A DNA stretch of 7,599 nt, taken from positions 1 to 7,599 of the forward strand of contig JAFQOM010000092.1 of the NCBI GenBank assembly GCA_017403205.1, in the 5' to 3' direction. A program made the position numbers and the translations under genes. Each line of letters opens with the position of its first letter. The first letter of the stretch is position 1. The notes beneath the pieces were generated by a model. The model was not told the origin of the DNA and made no database searches. It saw only the letters and a program-made list of their open reading frames with translations. This document shows, piece after piece, positions 1 to 6,508 of the stretch. This DNA comes from Clostridia bacterium. Its GTDB lineage: Bacteria; Bacillota_A; Clostridia; Christensenellales; UBA1242.

Positions 1-71
<71 letters not shown>

Positions 72-84
72 ATATAAAAAAAAA

Positions 85-161
85 TGGTGGGAACAGTAGG
101 ACTCGAACCTACGACACCCTGCTTGTAAGGCAGGTGCTCTAGCCAACTGAGCTATGCTCCC
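85..161 (-). tRNA. tRNA-Val (anticodon UAC)
   Basis: Cloverleaf on the minus strand. The acceptor stem is GGGAGCA/TGTTCCC, the D stem GCTC/GAGC, the anticodon stem CCTGC/GCAGG with loop CTTACAA (anticodon TAC, valine), and the T arm GTAGG-TTCGAGT-CCTAC. The discriminator is A and CCA is encoded (85-87). The loop could be misread as ACA; placing U33 correctly gives UAC. It is the middle gene of the operon, 3 nt after tRNA-Gly. Confidence 0.97.
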
Positions 162-164
162 ACA

Positions 165-239
165 TGGAGCGGAGGACGGGATTCGGACCCGCGACATTCG
201 CCTTGGCAAGGCGACGCTCTACCACTGAGCCACCCCCGC
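165..239 (-). tRNA. tRNA-Gly (anticodon GCC)
   Basis: Cloverleaf on the minus strand. The acceptor stem is GCGGGGG/CCTCCGC with one G-U pair, the D stem GCTC/GAGC, the anticodon stem TCGCC/GGCGA with loop TTGCCAA (anticodon GCC, glycine), and the T arm GCGGG-TCCGAAT-CCCGT. The discriminator is U and CCA is encoded (165-167). It is the first gene of the tRNA operon, about 30 nt downstream of the predicted transcription start. Confidence 0.97.
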
Positions 240-274
240 GTATATTTACACGCGCATTTACTAAATGCTTAATA

Positions 275-303
275 AATATACCAAATAGAAAAACATTAGT
301 CAA
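275..303 (-). promoter_or_regulatory. sigma-A promoter of the Gly-Val-Cys tRNA operon
   Basis: On the minus strand a -35 box TTGACT (298-303) is separated by exactly 17 bp from a -10 box TATATT (275-280). Both match the housekeeping consensus at 5 of 6 positions. The expected start near 268 lies about 30 nt upstream of tRNA-Gly, which suits a processed tRNA precursor. No other gene begins here, so the assignment to the tRNAs is straightforward. Confidence 0.75.
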
Positions 304-426
304 GAACTTTTTTAAACTTTTTTTAAGTTTTTTAAAAAAAATTTTCATTACTTTTTTATATGAATTTTACAACAATTTTGTTAACAAAAATATTAAATTT
401 TTAAGTAACAAAAAAATTATTTCTAA

Positions 427-465
427 AAATAAAGGCAACCAGCACAAAGCTAATTGCCTTTATTT
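427..465 (-). terminator. Rho-independent terminator after the 28-codon gene
   Basis: A perfect 12-bp inverted repeat (AAATAAAGGCAA at 427-438 against TTGCCTTTATTT at 454-465) encloses a 15-nt loop, in which AGC/GCT can extend the pairing. On the minus strand the stem runs into a T-rich stretch (TTTATTTTTAG). It lies about 50 nt past the stop codon of the small gene and probably closes the murA-ftsQ-small gene transcription unit ahead of the tRNA promoter. The T tract is interrupted, so efficiency is uncertain. Confidence 0.7.
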
Positions 466-517
466 AAGATTGATATTTTTTTGGGTTTTAACCTACAAAA
501 AACTTTCTAAGCAAAAT

Positions 518-604
518 TTACTTGCAACAGGTTGTTCCTTTTTTTGACGCTCTGCTACGCATTTTTGTACCTTTGCTAGATGATGCTTTTGTTGCTCTTG
601 CCAT
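518..604 (-). CDS. small very basic protein, 28 residues, unknown function
   Basis: A short frame of ATG, 27 further codons and TAA. The protein begins MARATKASSSKG and ends KKGTTCCK. It contains six Lys and three Arg with no acidic residue (net about +9), many Ser/Thr/Ala, no hydrophobic segment, and a Cys-Cys pair at residues 26-27. It is preceded by a full AGGAGG Shine-Dalgarno sequence (616-621), 11 nt from the ATG, which is slightly long. The terminator at 427-465 follows the stop. It lies 118 nt after the ftsQ stop with no clear promoter of its own, so it is probably read from the murA-ftsQ transcript. The strong ribosome site and terminator argue for real translation. The composition suggests nucleic-acid or ribosome binding, but that is inference only. 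I do not recognise the family, and chance remains possible at this length. Confidence 0.55.
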   Translation of the reverse strand: MARATKASSSKGTKMRSRASKKGTTCCK

Positions 605-722
605 TAAAAAAATATCCTCCTTTTAAAAGTTTGTTAAGACCTAAAAACTTAACTTTTTTAATATTTTATATCTTAACAATGTTATTATGTGTAGAGTAAT
701 AAAAACAATACGCTTTTATTTT

Positions 723-1562
723 TTACAAATTATTCCATACAACATTAAAACTATCATCAACAAAAAATTCACCAAAGCTTAATTTAAGTTGCTCATTATC
801 AATTAATGCTTTTTGAAACTCGCCCAAAACAAGACTAAGTTTTTTATTATAACTATTTAACACATTTTCAATTTTAAAATTTACACCATAATTAGGGCCA
901 GTTGAAAAAATTATATTAGCAATTCCATAATTATCCTGTATACATAATTTAACAACATCCATTGATTGTAATTCAAATTGATCTAATACATTTTTTGTAT
1001 TGACCATGCTTTTTAAAAGTAAATTATTTTCGGTTAAAAACTGCCCTTCATTAAAGGCTGACGGCAATATTTGAAACAATTCAAAAAAATCTATTTCTTG
1101 TCCATAGTAAGACATGGCACAAATTTCTATTAATTTTTGAGGGGCTTGGTCAGTTATCTTTAAAATTTTAAATTCTTCATCCAAAATATAATAATTTTTA
1201 TTTGATAAAATGTAATAACATGGTTTACGCTCATACACATTAAAAACTAGTTTATTTGGATAAACGCGATAAACACTTAAAAGCTTTGCACATGGATTTT
1301 TAAACTCAAAATCTTCAAAATATTTGTCTGTTTTTATTAAAAATATAGAAGTGCCAAAATCCAACTTTGCCACTTCCGTTAAATTTTCAATTTCTGCTTT
1401 AGATGTATAAATCAGGTTTGTTTTTATGTCAATTTTATTATTGTTTTTATCAAAAAAACAAACTTCTACACTTTTTATTTTAAAAAAAGAGGAAGTAGCA
1501 AGCAAAAAACAAAACAATATCATAAACATAAAAAACACAACAAAAATACGCCTTTTTGCCAT
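723..1562 (-). CDS. ftsQ: cell division protein FtsQ/DivIB-like
   Basis: A 279-residue bitopic membrane protein. A short basic N-terminus (MAKRR) leads into one transmembrane segment (about residues 6-27). An extracytoplasmic POTRA-like domain follows (about 28-112), opening at FFKIKSVEV and closing with the typical strand VYPNKLVFNVYERKPCYYI. A less conserved beta domain fills the rest, with a C-terminal stretch of the kind seen in DivIB (LSLVLGEF, then a final VVWNNL). Length and layout fit FtsQ/DivIB, which scaffolds FtsL/FtsB(DivIC) and the septal synthase FtsW-FtsI. Sequence similarity in this family is low, so the call rests on architecture plus position: it follows murA by 34 bp, near ftsW, as in dcw clusters. 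The start is supported by AGGA (in GTAGGATG) 7 nt upstream of the ATG. No promoter is seen in the 34-bp gap, so it is co-transcribed with murA. Confidence 0.85.
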   Translation of the reverse strand: MAKRRIFVVFFMFMILFCFLLATSSFFKIKSVEVCFFDKNNNKIDIKTNLIYTSKAEIENLTEVAKLDFGTSIFLIKTDKYFEDFEFKNPCAKLLSVYRVYPNKLVFNVYERKPCYYILSNKNYYILDEEFKILKITDQAPQKLIEICAMSYYGQEIDFFELFQILPSAFNEGQFLTENNLLLKSMVNTKNVLDQFELQSMDVVKLCIQDNYGIANIIFSTGPNYGVNFKIENVLNSYNKKLSLVLGEFQKALIDNEQLKLSFGEFFVDDSFNVVWNNL

Positions 1563-1596
1563 AAAAACATCCTACTTTTTATAAATTACTTTTATT

Positions 1597-2847
1597 TTAA
1601 ATCCTTTGTATATCAGCCCCCAATTTTTTAAAAGCCTTTTCTAAAAATTCATAACCCCTATCAATATTTTTTATATTATGTACAATTGTTGTTCCTTCTG
1701 CCACAAGACCTGCAATCGTTAAAGCAGCACCTGCCCGCAAATCACTGCAACTAACCTCTGCGCCATACAGTTTTTTAACGCCAGTTACATAGGCTGTTCT
1801 ATCTTGAACAGATATATCTGCCCCCATTTTAACAAGTTCTGGAACATGTTTAAACCTTGTTTCAAATAGGTTTTCTGTTATCATACATGTTCCATTGCTT
1901 ATTGACTGCAAAACCAATGCTTGAGGTTGCAAATCTGTTGGAAAACCAGGATAAGGCAAAGTTTGAAGTTTTTTAAAACTTTTTAATCTTCCGTGCGAAA
2001 CTATTTTTATACTATCACTTTTTATGTCAAATTTACATCCACTTGTTTTTAATTTAGAAATTATTGACGAAATATGACTACTTTCTACATTTTTAACCAA
2101 AACTTCTCCGCCACAGCAAGCAACCGCTATAAGATATGTACCGGCTATTATTCTATCTGGAATTGGCTTATACTCAACCGATCCTAATTTTTTAACCCCC
2201 TCAATATTTATAGTATCACTTCCAGCCCCAGTTATTTTCGCACCCATTTTGTTTAAAAAGTTTTGCAAGTCTATAATTTCGGGCTCTTTTGCTGCGTTAT
2301 GTATTTTAGTTGTCCCCTTTGCCAAAACCGCTGCCATCATTATGTTTTCTGTAGCACCAACACTTGGGTAATCTAAATGAATTTCATCCCCCGTTAAAAT
2401 TTGCGCTTCGCAATTAATTAGACCATAACTTTCAGAAATTTTTGCATTTAACGACCTTAATCCCTTTAAATGCAAATCTATTGGCCTTGCCCCTATGTCA
2501 CACCCTCCAGGGTAACACACAATTGCTTTTTTAAGGCGCGCCAAAATTGGCCCCAACAAAAAAATTGACGACCTTATTTTGTGCGCTAAATCAGTTGAAA
2601 TTTGACACTTTGAAATAGTTTTACAATTTATAACAATGTCTTTTTTGTTTTTAACAATTTTAGCACCTAAATCAGATAAAATTTCAAGCATGTTGTTAAT
2701 ATCTTCAAAATTTGGGCAATCTTTTAATTTTACAACCCCACTAGATAAAACACACCCTGCCAATATGGCAAGATATGCATTTTTTGCACACGGAACATCA
2801 ACCTCGCCAAACAAAGGTTTTCCGCCATTAATTATGTATTTTTCCAT
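1597..2847 (-). CDS. murA: UDP-N-acetylglucosamine 1-carboxyvinyltransferase (MurA)
   Basis: A 416-residue cytoplasmic enzyme, full length for the family. It transfers enolpyruvate from phosphoenolpyruvate to UDP-GlcNAc, the first committed step of peptidoglycan precursor synthesis and the target of fosfomycin. Family landmarks are all present: K22-N23 in AKNAYLAILAG, the loop PGGCDIGARPIDLHL with catalytic Cys116, the general-base region PYPGFPTDLQPQ with Asp305, NLFETRFKHVPELVKMGA, DLRAGAALTIAG with Arg371, and IDRGYE with Arg397. The catalytic residue is Cys, not the Asp of fosfomycin-resistant mycobacterial and chlamydial forms, so sensitivity is expected. The start is supported by GGAG 9 nt upstream. 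The stop lies 34 bp before ftsQ, so the two form an operon. Some Firmicutes carry two paralogues (MurA/MurZ); this window cannot say which this is or whether a second copy exists. Confidence 0.97.
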   Translation of the reverse strand: MEKYIINGGKPLFGEVDVPCAKNAYLAILAGCVLSSGVVKLKDCPNFEDINNMLEILSDLGAKIVKNKKDIVINCKTISKCQISTDLAHKIRSSIFLLGPILARLKKAIVCYPGGCDIGARPIDLHLKGLRSLNAKISESYGLINCEAQILTGDEIHLDYPSVGATENIMMAAVLAKGTTKIHNAAKEPEIIDLQNFLNKMGAKITGAGSDTINIEGVKKLGSVEYKPIPDRIIAGTYLIAVACCGGEVLVKNVESSHISSIISKLKTSGCKFDIKSDSIKIVSHGRLKSFKKLQTLPYPGFPTDLQPQALVLQSISNGTCMITENLFETRFKHVPELVKMGADISVQDRTAYVTGVKKLYGAEVSCSDLRAGAALTIAGLVAEGTTIVHNIKNIDRGYEFLEKAFKKLGADIQRI

Positions 2848-2874
2848 AAAAGTAAACTCCGCTTTATATTACAT

Positions 2875-2919
2875 TTTATGGCAAATAATAATTATATGTG
2901 CAAAGCCTAAAAGCAAACA
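2875..2919 (-). promoter_or_regulatory. candidate promoter region of murA-ftsQ
   Basis: The 255-bp gap upstream of murA lies behind a terminator, so murA needs its own promoter. Two overlapping options are visible on the minus strand. One is a perfect -10 TATAAT (2891-2896) with only a poor -35 (TGTTTG, 2914-2919) at 17 bp. The other is TTGCAC (2898-2903), 17 bp, CATAAA (2875-2880). Neither is decisive. Nothing else, such as a riboswitch fold or short gene, was seen in 2930-3055 beyond AT-rich sequence. Confidence 0.35.
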
Positions 2920-3055
2920 CAAGTTTATAAATAAATATTAACTATAAAAAACATATATCCTATAAAAAATCATACTGCTATATATTAAGCAAAACAACAT
3001 TAAAATTACATAGTAGTTAAATTACGCCATCAAATAAAAGCACTATTGCTACACA

Positions 3056-3087
3056 TAAAAAATGACTAAGCATTTTTGCTTAGCCAT
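3056..3087 (-). terminator. Rho-independent terminator of the repeat lipoprotein gene
   Basis: On the minus strand the stem ATGGCTAAGC/GCTTAGTCAT (10 bp, one G-U) encloses a 6-nt loop and is followed by TTTTTT. It starts 15 nt past the TAA stop of the lipoprotein gene. It separates this gene from murA. Confidence 0.88.
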
Positions 3088-3102
3088 TTATATTTGTTAA
3101 TT

Positions 3103-5781
3103 TTACTCAGGTTCAAACTTTATAGTAGCATTTAACAAATAGTCATTTGAGCTACCTATATCTATTTTTTCCCACTCTTCTTGTGTCCCCTTAAACACAA
3201 CTTCTGTTAAACCTGTGCAGTTATAAAATGCTTCATCTCCTATACTTGTTACACTGTTTGGGATTATTATACTTGTTAACCCTCTGCATCTATAAAATGC
3301 ATCAGATCCTATGCTTGTTACACCTTCTAAAAGTGTTACACTTGTTAAGCCTGTGCAGTCAAAAAATGCAAGAGATCCTATACTTGTTACACTGCTTGGG
3401 ATTGTTATGCTTGTTAAACCTGTGCAGCCAGAAAATGCAGCCTCTCCTATGCTTGTTACACCTTCTAAAAGTGTTACACTTGTTAAACCTGTGCAGTCAC
3501 AAAATGCATGATCTCCTATGCTTGTTACACTGCTTGGGATTGTTATTCTTGTTAAACCTGTGCAGTCATAAAATGCATGATATCCTATTCTTGTTACACT
3601 GCTTGGGATTGTTATGCTAGTTAAGCCTGTGCAGTAAGCAAATGCCTCACCTTCTATGCTTGTTACACTGCTTGGGATTGTTATACTTGTTAAACCTGTG
3701 CAGTAGCAGTAAGCAAATGCCCGAGATCCTATGCTTGTTACGCTGTTTGGGATTATTATTCTTGTTAAATCGCAGTAAACAAATGCAGAATCTCCTATAC
3801 TTGTTACACTGTTTGGGATAATTGTTGTGTTACATCCAAATAATAATCTGTTTGCTGCTGTAAGTATTATTGCATTGCAATTGTTTCTGCTATCATAAAC
3901 AGTGTTACCCTCATCAACAATAATGCTTGTTAAACCTGCGCAGCCAGAAAATGCAGAGGATCCTATGCTTCTTACACTGCTTGGGATTGTTATGCTTGTT
4001 AAGCTTGTGCAGTCTTCAAATGCAAAAGATCCTATTCTTGTTACACTGTTTGGGATTATTATACTTGTTAACCCTCTGCATCTATAAAATGCATAATCCG
4101 CTATGCTTGTTACACCCTCAGAAAGCACTACAGTTAAGTTTTTGCATAAACCAAATATATCTGACATAAATTTTACAACATTTGAGATTGTTATTGTTAA
4201 GTCTGTGCAGCCTTCAAATGCATAATCTCCTATGCTTGTTAGACTGTTTGGTATTGTTATTGTTAAACCTGTGCAGTCTAAAAATGCATAACCTCCTATG
4301 CTTGTTACGCTGTTTGGGATAATTGTTGTGCTACATCCAGATATCAATCTGTTTGTTGCGGTCTCTATTATTGCATTGCAATTGTTTCTGCTATCATAAA
4401 CAGTGTTACCCTCATCAACAATAATGCTTGTTAAACCTGCGCAGCCAGAAAATGCAAAAGATCCTATGCTTGTTACGCTGCTTGGGATTGTTATGCTTGT
4501 TAAGCCTGTGCAGTCTCTAAATGCATAAGATCCTATGCTTGTTACACCCTCAGAAAGCACTACAGTTAAGTTTTTGCATCCATCAAATATATTTGACATA
4601 TTTGTTGCAATGCTTGAGATTGTTATTGTTAAGCCTGTGCAGCCTTCAAATGCATAATCTCCTATGCTTGTTAGACTGTTTGGTATTGTTATTGTTAAAC
4701 CTGTGCAGCCAGAAAATGCAGAAGGTCCTATGCTTGTTACACTGTTTGGGATAATTGTTGTGCTACATCCAGATATCAATTTGTTTGTTGCTGTATCTAT
4801 TATTGCATTGCAATTATTTCTGCTATCATAAACAGTGTTGCCCTCATCAACAAAAATAGTTGTTAAACCTGTGCAGCCAGAAAATGCAGAATTTTCTATG
4901 CTTGTTACACTACTTGGGATTGTTATGTTTGTTAAACCTGTACAATCTCTAAATGCAGAAGATTCTATGCTTGTTACGCCGTTTGGTATTATTATGCTTG
5001 TTAAACTTGTGCAGCCTTTAAATGCAGCAACTCCTATGCTTGTTACACTGCCTGGGATTGTTATGCTTGTTAAGCCTGTGCAATCTTCAAATGCCCAGCC
5101 TCCTATGCTTGTTACACTGTTTGGGATTGTTATGCTTGTTAAGCTTGTGCAGCCAATAAATGCAGCATTTTCTATACTTGTTATAAAATTTGGCACTTCA
5201 AAATTAGAAATAGTTGTTGATTTAAACTTAGTTAAGGTTGAGCCATCAGTTGTATAATCTTCTGTCCACTTTGCATATAAGTTGATTTCGCCATGACTTC
5301 CTGTTGGGATTTGTGTTATGTAATTGTTAGAAAATTGTGCATCTGTATACCAACCCGCAAAACCATAGTCTGATTTTGTAGGGTTGTAAAGAGTAATTGA
5401 TGGTGAATTTATATTATATTGCAAAACGTTATTGCTTGCGTTGTTTGTTCCGCCATTTAAATGATAATTAATTTGATAATTAGCAATATTAAATTTTGCA
5501 TATACGTTAACATCTTCAGTTAAATCTTTGTTTAAAAATGTTGTGCTGGTAAATAAAGTTGTAAAATCTTGATCTAAATACCAACCCTCAAAATCATAAC
5601 CAACTTTTTGGGGATCTTGCGGCAAAGTAATAGCCTCGTTGCCATATGTTTGATTGGTTGAATAGGTTTGACCATCAACTATGTAACAAATTGTATGCTT
5701 TTGTTTAATGCAACCGGTAAACAAAGCAACCGAAAACAAAAAACATATGCTGCATACAAATAACAAAATTTTCTTTTTCAT
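3103..5781 (-). CDS. surface lipoprotein with two Listeria-Bacteroides repeats and a BspA-type leucine-rich repeat array
   Basis: An 892-residue exported protein. Residues 1-24 form a lipoprotein signal peptide (MKKK, hydrophobic core, then LFTGC with Cys24 as the lipidation site; Phe at -3 is less usual). Residues 31-97 and 101-172 are two Listeria-Bacteroides (InlB B-type) repeats, marked by GYDFEGWYLD...VNVYAKF and YHLNGGTNN...GFAGWYTD...INLYAKW. From about residue 199 to 858 run about 25 BspA/TpLRR-type (LRR_5) repeats of about 23 residues, near consensus CTGLTSITIPSSVTSIGSSAF. Three longer inserts interrupt the array (VDEGNTVYDSRNNCNAII to GCSTTIIP). A C-terminal cap (about 859-892: VVFKGTQEEWEKIDIG...NATIKFE) ends the fold. 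It has no LPXTG motif, so anchoring is by lipid. The family is linked to host-surface and matrix binding in oral and gut bacteria; the ligand here is unknown. The start is fixed by GGGAG 9 nt upstream and a consensus promoter. The gene looks richer in G+C than its neighbours and has its own promoter and terminator. Confidence 0.93.
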   Translation of the reverse strand: MKKKILLFVCSICFLFSVALFTGCIKQKHTICYIVDGQTYSTNQTYGNEAITLPQDPQKVGYDFEGWYLDQDFTTLFTSTTFLNKDLTEDVNVYAKFNIANYQINYHLNGGTNNASNNVLQYNINSPSITLYNPTKSDYGFAGWYTDAQFSNNYITQIPTGSHGEINLYAKWTEDYTTDGSTLTKFKSTTISNFEVPNFITSIENAAFIGCTSLTSITIPNSVTSIGGWAFEDCTGLTSITIPGSVTSIGVAAFKGCTSLTSIIIPNGVTSIESSAFRDCTGLTNITIPSSVTSIENSAFSGCTGLTTIFVDEGNTVYDSRNNCNAIIDTATNKLISGCSTTIIPNSVTSIGPSAFSGCTGLTITIPNSLTSIGDYAFEGCTGLTITISSIATNMSNIFDGCKNLTVVLSEGVTSIGSYAFRDCTGLTSITIPSSVTSIGSFAFSGCAGLTSIIVDEGNTVYDSRNNCNAIIETATNRLISGCSTTIIPNSVTSIGGYAFLDCTGLTITIPNSLTSIGDYAFEGCTDLTITISNVVKFMSDIFGLCKNLTVVLSEGVTSIADYAFYRCRGLTSIIIPNSVTRIGSFAFEDCTSLTSITIPSSVRSIGSSAFSGCAGLTSIIVDEGNTVYDSRNNCNAIILTAANRLLFGCNTTIIPNSVTSIGDSAFVYCDLTRIIIPNSVTSIGSRAFAYCYCTGLTSITIPSSVTSIEGEAFAYCTGLTSITIPSSVTRIGYHAFYDCTGLTRITIPSSVTSIGDHAFCDCTGLTSVTLLEGVTSIGEAAFSGCTGLTSITIPSSVTSIGSLAFFDCTGLTSVTLLEGVTSIGSDAFYRCRGLTSIIIPNSVTSIGDEAFYNCTGLTEVVFKGTQEEWEKIDIGSSNDYLLNATIKFEPE
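3815..3920 (-). repeat. third copy (in reading order) of the 106-nt insert module in the leucine-rich repeat array
   Basis: This encodes the VDEGNTVYDSRNNCNAII...GCNTTIIP insert between leucine-rich repeats. Its last part belongs to a 91-nt stretch (3865-3955) identical to 4366-4456. In this copy the variable part reads LTAANRLLFGC, the most diverged of the three. The offset to the next copy is 501 nt. Confidence 0.9.
4316..4421 (-). repeat. second copy of the 106-nt insert module
   Basis: Same module as at 3815 and 4748, with the variable part reading ETATNRLISGC. It lies 501 nt from the third copy and 432 nt from the first. The difference of 69 nt equals one leucine-rich repeat unit, so the module travels within a larger duplicated segment. 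Confidence 0.9.
4748..4853 (-). repeat. first copy of the 106-nt insert module
   Basis: First module in reading direction, with the variable part reading DTATNKLISGC. The copy at 4316 is 432 nt away. Matching flanks at the same offset (74 nt identical, 4203-4276 against 4635-4708) show that a whole block of repeats was duplicated, not just this insert. Confidence 0.9.
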
Positions 5782-5815
5782 ATTTATTTTCTCCCAACAA
5801 TATATATTTTAAGCA

Positions 5816-5845
5816 ATTATAACTTATTTCTTCATAATCTGTCAA
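5816..5845 (-). promoter_or_regulatory. strong consensus sigma-A promoter of the lipoprotein gene
   Basis: On the minus strand a perfect -35 TTGACA (5840-5845) and a perfect -10 TATAAT (5816-5821) stand 18 bp apart. Transcription should start near 5809, giving a leader of under 30 nt that carries the GGGAG ribosome site (5791-5795). It is the best promoter in the window by match and predicts high, constitutive expression. No operator-like palindrome overlaps it. Confidence 0.88.
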
Positions 5846-5861
5846 AAAATATTAATATAAT

Positions 5862-5893
5862 TAAAAAAACAAGCATATGTTTTTAGCTTGCTT
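5862..5893 (-). terminator. Rho-independent terminator after the 172-residue gene
   Basis: On the minus strand AAGCAAGC pairs with GCTTGTTT (8 bp, one G-U) across an 11-nt loop and runs into a T tract (5863-5869). It sits about 77 nt past the TGA stop of the upstream gene and just before the lipoprotein promoter. A T run (5892-5900) on the other side means it could also work for plus-strand transcripts. Confidence 0.82.
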
Positions 5894-5969
5894 TTTTTTT
5901 GTTGTTTTTTAACACATTTACTTTAAAATTGACATAATTTTTAGTGCATGTTTAGCTTTGTTTATAACA

Positions 5970-6488
5970 TCACATATTTTGTGAATCTTCTAAATTCTCT
6001 ACTTGAATTAAGCTGCTTTGATATGCTAAATAATTAAACATGTTCATAAATATAGACTCTACCTCTGGAACATTGCTGCCGCTATTGCAAAAACAGATTG
6101 AACAGCCAATGTGAGGATACGTCCATGCACTTTGATTTTGGTTTTTAATAAAATCAATTTGAAAGGCGTCTTCTTGTTTTTGTATTTTTAAAATATTTGC
6201 CTCGTCTGGGTGCCAATCTTCACTAATATACGTAATTGTATTATCCTTTAAAACTGGTTGATATTTATCATCATTTTGTTTAACAGCTGTAAATAATTGT
6301 TCAAAAACGCCAAAAGTTAGTTGGTCTGTTTTGTCAATTTCAAATGATGTGCATTTTTTATAATTTTGTGGCAACCAAAATAAATCTAAATTACCCGCAA
6401 CTGTCATAATAAAAGAGTTGCCGTTTTTATCAATTATTTTTAGGTCATAATACCCTTCTTTGCCGTATCTTGGCTGCTTTGTTATCAT
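5970..6488 (-). CDS. hypothetical protein, 172 residues, cytoplasmic
   Basis: An intact frame with a weak ribosome site (GAGG, 6499-6502) 10 nt before the ATG and a TGA stop. It has no signal peptide or membrane segment. Visible landmarks are GYYDLKI near residue 13, AGNLDLFW (31-38), DWHPDEANILKI (91-102), and a C-terminal stretch with Cys129, Cys132 and Cys134 followed by NSGS and SIFMNMFNYL. From memory, uncharacterised Clostridia proteins of similar length share a GNLDLYW motif and an NSGS...VFM-MY ending. This may be a diverged member, but I cannot confirm it and no function is known to me. It lies 82 bp after ftsW and is followed by its own terminator. It may be read through from ftsW or from the weak promoter at 6509-6537. 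Its place in a dcw cluster is not standard, so no cell-wall role should be assumed. Confidence 0.8.
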   Translation of the reverse strand: MITKQPRYGKEGYYDLKIIDKNGNSFIMTVAGNLDLFWLPQNYKKCTSFEIDKTDQLTFGVFEQLFTAVKQNDDKYQPVLKDNTITYISEDWHPDEANILKIQKQEDAFQIDFIKNQNQSAWTYPHIGCSICFCNSGSNVPEVESIFMNMFNYLAYQSSLIQVENLEDSQNM

Positions 6489-6508
6489 AAATAATTATCC
6501 TCAGTTGT

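Larger units (their letters stand above)
3208..5190 (-). repeat. 69-nt tandem repeat array encoding about 25 leucine-rich repeats
   Basis: Within the lipoprotein gene a 69-nt unit (23 codons) recurs, recognisable on the plus strand by CCTATGCTTGTTACACTG, GGGATTGTTATGCTTGTTAA, CCTGTGCAG and AAATGCA. Most units are exactly 69 nt; a few lose or gain one or two codons in frame (for example residues CYCTGL or VYCDL). Nucleotide identity between units is high enough for recombination between copies. It also creates spurious Leu-rich open frames on the plus strand. It is protein-coding, not a CRISPR array. Confidence 0.93.

Noticed and set aside
139..348. Minus-strand open frame of 69 codons beginning with a Lys/Phe-rich stretch
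   Set aside because: It has no Shine-Dalgarno site, and it covers the tRNA promoter, all of tRNA-Gly and part of tRNA-Val. The Lys/Phe content comes from poly-A/T sequence.
164..547. Plus-strand open frame of 127 codons
   Set aside because: It runs antisense through tRNA-Gly, the tRNA promoter and a terminator, has no ribosome site, and overlaps the small gene on the other strand.
605..722. A separate promoter for the 28-codon gene
   Set aside because: AT-rich hexamers such as TATAAA and CATAAT occur, but none has a -35 partner at 16-18 bp. Read-through from ftsQ is simpler.
2636..2941. Plus-strand open frame of 101 codons
   Set aside because: Mostly antisense to the N-terminal part of murA, with no ribosome site or recognisable motif.
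3208..5190. Regularly spaced repeats as a possible CRISPR array
   Set aside because: Units are contiguous 69-nt coding repeats without unique spacers, and they translate into leucine-rich repeats.
3228..5257. Several plus-strand Leu/Val-rich repeat frames opposite the lipoprotein gene (up to 140 codons)
   Set aside because: The 69-nt unit is a multiple of three, so any stop-free frame stays open through the array. The encoding strand is clear from the signal peptide, domains, promoter and terminators.
5929..5968. Plus-strand TTGACA with TATAAC downstream as a promoter
   Set aside because: The boxes are 28 bp apart, the 17-bp position holds no -10-like hexamer, and no plus-strand gene follows.
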